In this document: one piece after another, positions 59,082-64,000 of the stretch
Position numbering within the stretch: the first letter of the stretch is position 1
How the letters are laid out: each line of letters begins with the position of its first letter
Source: Chromobacterium amazonense
GTDB taxonomy: Bacteria; Pseudomonadota; Gammaproteobacteria; Burkholderiales; Chromobacteriaceae
DNA: 64,000 nt
Assembly (NCBI RefSeq): GCF_001855565.1
Contig: NZ_MKCR01000033.1
Coordinates: 124,001-188,000 of the forward strand
Direction of reading: 5' to 3'
Translations under genes and position numbers: made by a program
The notes under the pieces: generated by a model
Seen by the model: the letters and a program-made list of their open reading frames with translations, nothing else
Database searches by the model: none
Told to the model about the DNA's origin: nothing

Positions 59082-59537
59082 ATGACCAAGCTGCTAAAGC
59101 CCCTGATCGTCGCCGGTTTGCTGCTCGCCGGCTCCAGCGCTGTCTATGCCGATGACGCGCCTGCCGCCATGCCGCACCAAGGCTGGCAGATGGACCCGGC
59201 CAAGCGCGAGGCGATGATGGCCAAGCACATGCAAATGCTGCATGACAAACTGAAGATCCAGCCGCAACAGGAAGCGGCCTGGAAAACCTTCATCGCCTCG
59301 ATGAAGTCGGAGCACGGGACCAAACCGGCGGAAAACGCCAATGAAACCGCGCCGGAACGCATGGAGCACATGATGCAAACACATCAGGCGGAAATGCAGA
59401 AACGTCTGGATGCGTTGAAGACCTTCTACGCCCAGTTGACGCCTGAGCAGCAGAAGATCATGGACCAGATGCATGGTCCGCGCGACAAGTGGCCACACCG
59501 CGGCAAGCATGAGGCTTCGGCTCCGGCCAAGGGATAA
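59082..59537 (+). CDS. Spy/CpxP-family periplasmic protein
   Basis: This 151-residue exported protein has a signal peptide MTKLLKPLIVAGLLLAGSSAVYA. The mature part is a Met- and Gln-rich helical protein (MMAKHMQMLHDKLKIQPQQE and YAQLTPEQQKIMDQMHG) with the LTPEQQ motif of Spy/CpxP envelope-stress proteins, which act as ATP-independent chaperones. ATG 59082 follows GGAAGGATCCC. It heads a rightward run of four small envelope genes. Confidence 0.85.
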   Translation: MTKLLKPLIVAGLLLAGSSAVYADDAPAAMPHQGWQMDPAKREAMMAKHMQMLHDKLKIQPQQEAAWKTFIASMKSEHGTKPAENANETAPERMEHMMQTHQAEMQKRLDALKTFYAQLTPEQQKIMDQMHGPRDKWPHRGKHEASAPAKG

Positions 59538-59544
59538 ACTGGAA

Positions 59545-59568
59545 GGCCGCCGCCAATAAGCGGCGGCC
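59545..59568 (+). terminator. GC-rich hairpin after the Spy-like gene
   Basis: GGCCGCCGC, CAATAA, GCGGCGGCC lies 8 bases after the stop with no T-tract. It may attenuate transcription towards the next gene or protect the mRNA. Confidence 0.5.
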
Positions 59569-59597
59569 ACTCCGGAGAATCGGAAAGAGGTTACATC

Positions 59598-60035
59598 ATG
59601 AAAGGCCGCATTCGTTTAAGCGGCGCCTTGCTGGCAGCGACGCTAGCCGTTTCCGCCATCGCGCCGGCCGAAGCGTATTACCATCACGGCGGACCGCCAC
59701 GCATCAGCATAGACGTTTGGCGCGGCGGTTATTGGAACCATGGTTACTACCACGGTCGATTGGGCTGGTGGTGGGTGGTGGGCGGCAGCTGGTATTTCTA
59801 TAGCGCTCCGGTCTACCCCTACCCCAGCTTGTACGCGCCGCCGGCTGTCGCTGTCGTGCCCGCGGTACCTGCAGTTCCCGCCGTGCCGATGGCCCCGCCG
59901 CCGCCAGCCGTCAACCCGGCGCCGCAACAGGCGGCGCAGGTGTGGTACTACTGCAAGGCGTCCAAGCAGTACTACCCATATGTCAGCGAATGTCCAGGCG
60001 GCTGGAAGACCGTGCCGGCGCAACCGCCTAAGTGA
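59598..60035 (+). CDS. Secreted Tyr/Pro-rich protein
   Basis: This 145-residue protein has a signal peptide ending near PAEA-YYHH. It has an aromatic-rich region (GGYWNHGYYHGRLGWWWVVGG), a PAVPAVPAVP repeat-like linker and a C-terminal WYYCKASKQYYPYVSECPGGWKTV. This Cys-containing end motif recurs in small exported proteobacterial proteins of unknown function. It lies 16 bases before the glycine-zipper gene. Confidence 0.8.
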   Translation: MKGRIRLSGALLAATLAVSAIAPAEAYYHHGGPPRISIDVWRGGYWNHGYYHGRLGWWWVVGGSWYFYSAPVYPYPSLYAPPAVAVVPAVPAVPAVPMAPPPPAVNPAPQQAAQVWYYCKASKQYYPYVSECPGGWKTVPAQPPK

Positions 60036-60050
60036 CCGGGGAGTTTCGCC

Positions 60051-60509
60051 ATGACAACACGCTGCTATCTTCTATTGCTGTCGCCATTGCTGGCTGCTTG
60101 CACTACGCTGCCCACCGGCCCCACTGTGGCGGTGATGCCGGCGCCCGGCAAACCGTTCGAGGTCTTCGTACAGGAAGAACAGCTGTGCCGTTCCTACGCC
60201 GCCGGCAGCATAGGCGTCAACGGCAATGATGCCTCCGCCGCCAACCTGGCTGGCAATATGGCGCTGGGCACCGTAGTCGGCGCCGCCGCTGGGACGCTGA
60301 TAGGCGGCAACCATCAGGGGGCTGGCGTAGGCGCCGGCGTCGGTTTGCTGGCGGGGACGGCGGTAGGTGGCAGCAACGGCGCCTATGCCGGCTACGACGC
60401 GCAGATGCGCTACAACATCGCCTACCAGCAATGCATGTACGCCAAGGGCAACCAGTTGCCAGGGCAACACCCCGCCCAAGGCTATCCTCCTCCGCCGCCG
60501 CGCTGGTAA
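60051..60509 (+). CDS. Glycine-zipper lipoprotein (YMGG-like)
   Basis: This 152-residue lipoprotein has its signal ending LAAC (Cys17). Residues about 75-115 form a glycine-zipper (GTVVGAAAGTLIGGNHQGAGVGAGVGLLAGTAVGG), as in YMGG/Rick-type outer-membrane-associated proteins. YDAQMRYNIAYQQCMYAKGNQ and a Pro-rich end follow. The zipper probably inserts in or lines the outer membrane. It follows the Tyr/Pro-rich gene by 15 bases, likely in an operon. Confidence 0.85.
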   Translation: MTTRCYLLLLSPLLAACTTLPTGPTVAVMPAPGKPFEVFVQEEQLCRSYAAGSIGVNGNDASAANLAGNMALGTVVGAAAGTLIGGNHQGAGVGAGVGLLAGTAVGGSNGAYAGYDAQMRYNIAYQQCMYAKGNQLPGQHPAQGYPPPPPRW

Positions 60510-60666
60510 ACCAGGACGGCGTTAAAACATCGAAACAAAAGGCAAGGCAGGCTTCATGCGACTGGAAAATATCCGGACCATACTGGATTCAGGCTCGCCG
60601 GAGAGGCTAAACCGGATGGGCCGATAAATGACCATCCGTCGATACTGAAGAAACAAGGAGTACGCC

Positions 60667-60846
60667 ATGAGACTGTACGCCCCGTTGATGGCCGGCCTGC
60701 TGCTGGCAGCCGGCCTTGCCCATGCCCAGGATGCCAACACCCGCCCGTTCGACAGCACCGTGGTGCTGCCCAGCGTGCCGCTGTCGCTGCATGAGATGAA
60801 CCAGCCCACCAAACCCAGCGACGTCGTCGCCAAGCCCGCGCAATGA
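60667..60846 (+). CDS. Small secreted protein, 59 residues
   Basis: An open frame of 60 codons including stop, with AAGGAGTACGCC immediately upstream of the ATG. Residues 1-20 (MRLYAPLMAGLLLAAGLAHA) form a clear signal peptide with AxA cleavage, and the mature part QDANTRPFDSTVVLPSVPLS continues to NQPTKPSDVVAKPAQ without Cys. Its strong ribosome-binding site, signal peptide and position after three envelope genes make it credible. Function unknown. Confidence 0.72.
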   Translation: MRLYAPLMAGLLLAAGLAHAQDANTRPFDSTVVLPSVPLSLHEMNQPTKPSDVVAKPAQ

Positions 60847-60852
60847 GCCTAC

Positions 60853-60873
60853 GCCCTGCCGTCCCGGCAGGGC
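60853..60873 (+). terminator. Hairpin terminator after the small secreted protein gene
   Basis: GCCCTGCC, GTCCC, GGCAGGGC then CGTCTTT, 7 bases after the stop codon. It separates the gene from the convergent YdcZ-family gene. Confidence 0.65.
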
Positions 60874-60878
60874 CGTCT

Positions 60879-61343
60879 TTATCGGCCGAACCAGCGGTCG
60901 CCGAAATTCACCAACAACACGCCCGCCACCACCAGCAGCGCGCCGATCAGCCGGGCCGCGCTCAGATCGCGCAGCGGCATCGCCAGCCAGCCAAAGCGAT
61001 CGAACAGCAACGAAGTGCACACCTGGCCGGCGATGATCAGCGACACCATGGTGGCTACGCCCAGCCGCGGCGCCAACAGCGTGGTGCCGAACACGAAACC
61101 GGCGCCCAGCACGCCGCCCAGCAGCATCCACCACTCCACCCGGCTCAACGCCGCCAGGCTCTGCCAACGCTGGCCGGTGGCCAGGCTGAGCAGGGCCAGG
61201 GTCAAACAACCGACGCTGAACGACACCAATGCCGCCAGCAACGTGCTGCCGCCTATCAGCTGGCGCAATTGATTGTTCACCGCAGCCTGCATCGGCACCA
61301 CTACGCCGACCAGGAACGCCAGCAGCGGAAAGATTGCCTGCAT
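60879..61343 (-). CDS. YdcZ/DMT-family small exporter (DUF606)
   Basis: This 154-residue protein has five membrane segments. Motifs MQAAVNNQLRQLIGGSTLLAALVSFSVG and the C-terminal SLIIAGQVCTSLLFDRFGW with ARLIGALLVVAGVLLVNF are typical of the DUF606 half-size DMT family, which forms dual-topology dimers. ATG 61343 follows AGAGGGG; an ATG two codons earlier is an alternative. Substrate unknown. Confidence 0.92.
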   Translation of the reverse strand: MQAIFPLLAFLVGVVVPMQAAVNNQLRQLIGGSTLLAALVSFSVGCLTLALLSLATGQRWQSLAALSRVEWWMLLGGVLGAGFVFGTTLLAPRLGVATMVSLIIAGQVCTSLLFDRFGWLAMPLRDLSAARLIGALLVVAGVLLVNFGDRWFGR

Positions 61344-61359
61344 TGTCATCCCCTCTTAT

Positions 61360-61722
61360 TCAATATCGTTCCACTGCCACAGCGCGCGCCGGCGCCTCAT
61401 ACGGTTCCGGCCACCAATCGTCTATGCGCCGGATCAGACCGTCCTGAATAGTAAAGAAACAAATGCCGTTCAGGGTCTGTTGTTCCACGTGAAACGCGAT
61501 CTCGCTGACCGCCTGATCGCCATCGGCCAGCACGCGGACAATCTCCAGCCGCCAGTCGCCGGGATAGGTCGCGTTGAATGCCACGTATTGGTCCACGCCG
61601 CGGATCCGTTCGCGCGTCTGCGGCACCCGGTATTCCACTTCCGGATGCAGGGTGGCGGCGAATCCAGTCCAGTCGCGCGCATTGGCGCATTCCCAATAGC
61701 GGCGGATCAACTGTGCGGACAT
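61360..61722 (-). CDS. NTF2/SnoaL-like fold protein
   Basis: This 120-residue cone-fold protein has AQLIRRYWECANARDWTGFAATLHPEVEYRVPQTRERIRG and a C-terminal ICFFTIQDGLIRRIDDWWPEPYEAP, the SnoaL-like nuclear-transport-factor-2 pattern. It may be a small enzyme or ligand binder, activity unknown. GGGAGCC precedes ATG 61722. It runs on to the YdcZ-family gene 17 bases later. A one-mismatch parS-like core lies inside it at 61482. Confidence 0.87.
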   Translation of the reverse strand: MSAQLIRRYWECANARDWTGFAATLHPEVEYRVPQTRERIRGVDQYVAFNATYPGDWRLEIVRVLADGDQAVSEIAFHVEQQTLNGICFFTIQDGLIRRIDDWWPEPYEAPARAVAVERY

Positions 61723-61763
61723 GTCGGCTCCCGATCTATTCGAAGGCAAACAGGTTAATGGAA

Positions 61764-62153
61764 TTATTTGCCTGGCGCGCGGCTATTGCGCGTATAGGCG
61801 CAAAAGCCGGGCTTGGGGCCGATCTTGGGATGGTTGCGGCAGGTATTGGGGCGGCGCTCGTAAATGGTGCAGCGCCGGGTCTGCGCATCCAGATACAGGC
61901 AATCGCCGTTGGCGCGCTGCGCCAAGGTGAACAGGCTGTTCTTGAAATTGAAATGCTGGATCACCCGCTGCTTTTCCAGCCGCTTGGCGATGTTCTTGAT
62001 CGGCTCTTCCAGCTCGAACTCGTCCACCACGCCAATGCGCACCAGATCCGGCAGCTTCACTTCCACCGGCATGGTGCAGCAGGACGCCATGCAGTCGCCG
62101 CACAGGCCGTTCTTGTACTTGATCCAGGTTTCCAGGCGGTTGATGTCGGCCAC
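61764..62153 (-). CDS. YkgJ-family cysteine cluster protein (UPF0153)
   Basis: This 129-residue protein has the cysteine cluster typical of this metal-binding group: GLCGDCMASCCTMPVEVKLPD near the N-terminus, ANGDCLYLDAQTRRCTIYERRPNTCRNHP and FCAYTR. It begins MADINRLETWIKYKNG. Such proteins bind iron-sulphur or zinc ions; molecular function is unknown. Minus-strand neighbours 41-72 bases away suggest a shared transcription unit. Confidence 0.93.
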   Translation of the reverse strand: MADINRLETWIKYKNGLCGDCMASCCTMPVEVKLPDLVRIGVVDEFELEEPIKNIAKRLEKQRVIQHFNFKNSLFTLAQRANGDCLYLDAQTRRCTIYERRPNTCRNHPKIGPKPGFCAYTRNSRAPGK

Positions 62154-62225
62154 GGGGCATCCTTAACACATTGAATACGCGATACTTTCCCGTTGCGGGA
62201 AAGCGCGCATTCTACGGACGCCGCG

Positions 62226-62762
62226 TCAAACCGGCAAGCAGAAGGCGCGCAGCCAGCGCGTCGTCTCGTCCGGGCCGCGCAGCACATGCCACTGCGCCAG
62301 CGGATGCGCGTCGCGCAGCGCGGCCAGTTCGGCGCGGCGCTTGTCGTGGCTGCGCCAGGCCCAGCGCAGCAGGGAATCCGGTCCCCACAGCGTACCGCGC
62401 AAGGTTTCGCGGTTGCCATGCGCCAGCGTCTCGCCGCGCCATGCCCGCCAGAGGCTGCGGCGCACGATGCGCCAAGCCATCAAGCGGAGGGGATAGTCGA
62501 GCCAGATCACCCAATCGGCGCGCGGCAGCAACTGGCGCAGCGCGGAGCCATAGCAGCCTTCGGCCAGCCAGCGCTCGCCCTGCGCCAACGCCGCCACTCT
62601 GGCCTCGAACCCCTCCTGGCGAACCCACCCCGGCCCCCAGAACCATTCGTCCAGCTCCACCAGCGGCAAGGCCAGCGCGCGGCCGATAAGCTTCGCCAAG
62701 GTGCTTTTGCCGGCGCCGCTGCCGCCGACGATTACGATGCGCTTGGGCAATGGCTCCATCAT
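62226..62762 (-). CDS. P-loop NTPase, adenylate/shikimate kinase-like
   Basis: This 178-residue protein has a Walker A motif VGGSGAGKSTLAK, a core LPLVELDEWFWGPGW, and a lid-like Arg-rich stretch LMAWRIVRRSLWRAWRGE. It fits the topology-modulation or FlaR-like small kinases that phosphorylate an unknown small molecule. The ATG at 62762 overlaps the stop of the SnoaL-like gene upstream (ATGA) for translational coupling. Confidence 0.88.
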   Translation of the reverse strand: MMEPLPKRIVIVGGSGAGKSTLAKLIGRALALPLVELDEWFWGPGWVRQEGFEARVAALAQGERWLAEGCYGSALRQLLPRADWVIWLDYPLRLMAWRIVRRSLWRAWRGETLAHGNRETLRGTLWGPDSLLRWAWRSHDKRRAELAALRDAHPLAQWHVLRGPDETTRWLRAFCLPV

Positions 62763-63112
62763 TGGTAATGCGCTGCCGCCCGCCAGACCAGGCCGGACGC
62801 GTCCAGCCACAAAACCTCGGCCGCCAGGCCACGCGCGCCGCGGTAGTGGATGATCACCGAATCCGCGCCTGTCAGCGTGGCCAGGTGCTCAAAACGCAAA
62901 TCAGGCAGCCGCCGCAGCGCCTCGCTCCAATAAGCGGCAACCGCCGGCTTGCCGCACAGCCGCCCGGACGGCTCGCCGGCCATTTCGGCGATGTAGGGCG
63001 AGCTCATTTCAAAATCGTCACGGTAATGCGCCAGGATGGCGCTCAGGTCATGGCGGTTCCAGGCTGCTATCCAATCCAGCGCCAGCCGCTCGGCGAAAGT
63101 CTTGTCCAGCAT
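62759..63112 (-). CDS. SnoaL-like polyketide-cyclase/ketosteroid-isomerase fold protein
   Basis: This 117-residue protein carries ALDWIAAWNRHDLSAILAHYRDDFEMSSPYI with the SnoaL-like Trp-Asn-x-His-Asp motif, KPAVAAYWSEALRRLPDL and VIIHYRGARGLAAEVLWLDASGLV. It probably binds or converts a small hydrophobic substrate. GGAGGAGAGCG precedes ATG 63112. It is coupled to the kinase gene by an overlap. Confidence 0.9.
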   Translation of the reverse strand: MLDKTFAERLALDWIAAWNRHDLSAILAHYRDDFEMSSPYIAEMAGEPSGRLCGKPAVAAYWSEALRRLPDLRFEHLATLTGADSVIIHYRGARGLAAEVLWLDASGLVWRAAAHYQ

Positions 63113-63141
63113 GAAAACGCTCTCCTCCAGGAATACCGGGT

Positions 63142-63432
63142 TCAGACGCCAAGCAGGATGGAAGGATGAACCACGCGCGTCACGCGCGGCAGCACGTCCG
63201 GCAGATAGATGGTCTGGATGGCTGCCAGTTGGCCATGCGCCTCCCAATGACCGCGGCTTTGCCAATGCTCCACCAGCACAAACTGGCTGGCGTCGGCCTG
63301 GGAATGGTAGGCCTCCCACAGCAGACAGCCCGGCTCGGCCAGACACAGCGGCCGCATCCGCGCCAGCGCGGCGGCCACCGCCGGTACCTCGGCCGGCTCC
63401 TTCACTTGCAGCGTCACAATCAATGGAAACAT
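63142..63432 (-). CDS. Antibiotic biosynthesis monooxygenase (ABM) domain protein
   Basis: This 96-residue single-domain ABM protein shows MFPLIVTLQVKEPAEVPAVAAALARMRPLCLAEPGCLLWEAYHSQ and QFVLVEHWQSRGHWEAHGQLAA, as in quinol monooxygenase YgiN. It forms a dimeric ferredoxin-like fold that oxidises quinols without cofactor. The family includes heme-degrading members, but their signature is absent. Spaced 29 bases from the SnoaL-like gene downstream. Confidence 0.92.
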   Translation of the reverse strand: MFPLIVTLQVKEPAEVPAVAAALARMRPLCLAEPGCLLWEAYHSQADASQFVLVEHWQSRGHWEAHGQLAAIQTIYLPDVLPRVTRVVHPSILLGV

Positions 63433-63466
63433 GGCTTAATTCCGTTTTTGGGGCGAGCCAGCCGGC

Positions 63467-63922
63467 TCAGTAGAATTCCATCTGGCGCAGGCCGACATAG
63501 CGCGGCGCAATAAAGCCATGCTCGCGGTCGCGCCAATAATCGTCCAGCAACATGGGAGGAAACACCGTCTTGTCGGCAAACTCGCCGCGCGCCAACCAGG
63601 CCGCCTCAACGATGTGCTCGCGCACCGCTTCCTCGGCGCTGCAATCGATGGCGCCGCCCAGCAGCTTGCCGGTGAACCAGAACTTGCACTCGCGGGTTTG
63701 CGGGCTGGCGAATTCCTCGATATAGGCCAGCGGCCCGATTTCCACCCGCAACCCGCACTCTTCCCACGCTTCGCGCCGCGCGGCGTCCGCCAGCGGCTCG
63801 TCATCGATGGCCCCGCCGCCCGGCGCCACCCAGAAGTCGTACACCCCCGGCTTGCAATGCCGCACCATCAGTACCCTGCCCTCATGCTCGACGATCACGC
63901 CGGCGCCTATGCGATGTTGCAT
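63467..63922 (-). CDS. NUDIX hydrolase
   Basis: This 151-residue enzyme has the full NUDIX box, GGGAIDDEPLADAARREAWEECGL, within the pattern GX5EX7REUXEEXGU, so it hydrolyses a nucleoside-diphosphate-linked compound. Flanking strands RIGAGVIVEHEGRVLMVRH and CKFWFTGKLLGG complete the fold. ATG 63922 (MQHRIGAGVIV) is chosen over in-frame upstream starts. First gene of the leftward run from here to 60879. The 78 bases after it to the window end hold no gene. Confidence 0.95.
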   Translation of the reverse strand: MQHRIGAGVIVEHEGRVLMVRHCKPGVYDFWVAPGGGAIDDEPLADAARREAWEECGLRVEIGPLAYIEEFASPQTRECKFWFTGKLLGGAIDCSAEEAVREHIVEAAWLARGEFADKTVFPPMLLDDYWRDREHGFIAPRYVGLRQMEFY

Positions 63923-64000
63923 GCCATTCCTCCCTGAAACCGGCCAGTATATCAAATCAATTATGTATTTGGCATTGCATGAAAGAAACAAGGCGCTTAG

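Overview
The window is 64 kb of GC-rich, densely coding bacterial chromosome. Gene content (hutIGU-hutH catabolic operon, fused indolepyruvate ferredoxin oxidoreductase, BPSS1780-type and DUF3141 proteins, VF530 protein, thermolabile-hemolysin-type GDSL lipases) points to a betaproteobacterium of the Neisseriales, most like Chromobacterium. This is inferred from protein families; there is no rRNA or tRNA gene in the window. Three 14-bp palindromes identical to the ParB parS core (1339, 35892, 54798) suggest that the window lies in the origin-proximal part of the chromosome.

Layout. 1-9.7 kb: end of an HD-GYP gene, rsmE, an inositol-monophosphatase-family gene, two paralogous secreted GDSL lipases either side of an rRNA methyltransferase, a second HD-GYP protein, an HSL-type esterase and gmhA. 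9.75-28.1 kb: a Mu-type contractile tail locus with no head, packaging, integration or replication genes. It runs from a LexA/S24-type repressor and a divergent Mor-type activator through a lysis cassette (M15 endolysin, holin, Rz/Rz1), then gp37, sheath, tube, hub and baseplate genes, to two tail-fibre genes. This is the architecture of an R-type tailocin (phage-tail bacteriocin). Its most unusual point is that the slot normally held by the tape-measure chaperone and tape-measure protein holds one 750-residue protein with three apparent peptidoglycan-active modules. An intact IS5-family element (25062-26223, 4-bp target duplication) sits in the last codons of the first fibre gene and separates it from its chaperone gene.

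28-34.3 kb: EamA transporter, alanyl-tRNA editing protein, acetyltransferases, tyrB-like aminotransferase, a BPSS1780 membrane protein and a questin-oxidase-family protein. 34.4-41.4 kb: histidine utilisation, hutI-hutG-hutU-lipocalin-hutH read leftwards behind a perfect HutC-type operator, with hutC just upstream behind its own terminator. 41.5-48.9 kb: Mpo1-like protein, hexose-6-phosphate mutarotase, M3 peptidase, tandem GNAT protein, twin small membrane proteins and RarD. 49-52.8 kb: the 1161-residue indolepyruvate ferredoxin oxidoreductase behind a MerR-type promoter. 53-64 kb: sirtuin, MazG-like pyrophosphohydrolase, GST, DUF4337, VF530 and DUF3141 proteins, a run of four small envelope proteins, then a leftward string of small enzymes (YdcZ, NTF2/SnoaL-like, YkgJ, P-loop kinase, monooxygenase, NUDIX).

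Several dispersed palindromes punctuate intergenic space: a REP-like GGCGGAACGCCCC family (three clear copies and one relative), a CCACGGAA long inverted repeat (two copies, one inside the tailocin operon) and a 177-bp element with perfect 16-bp terminal inverted repeats. Long minus-strand open frames opposite the tail genes are GC-driven shadows and are not annotated.
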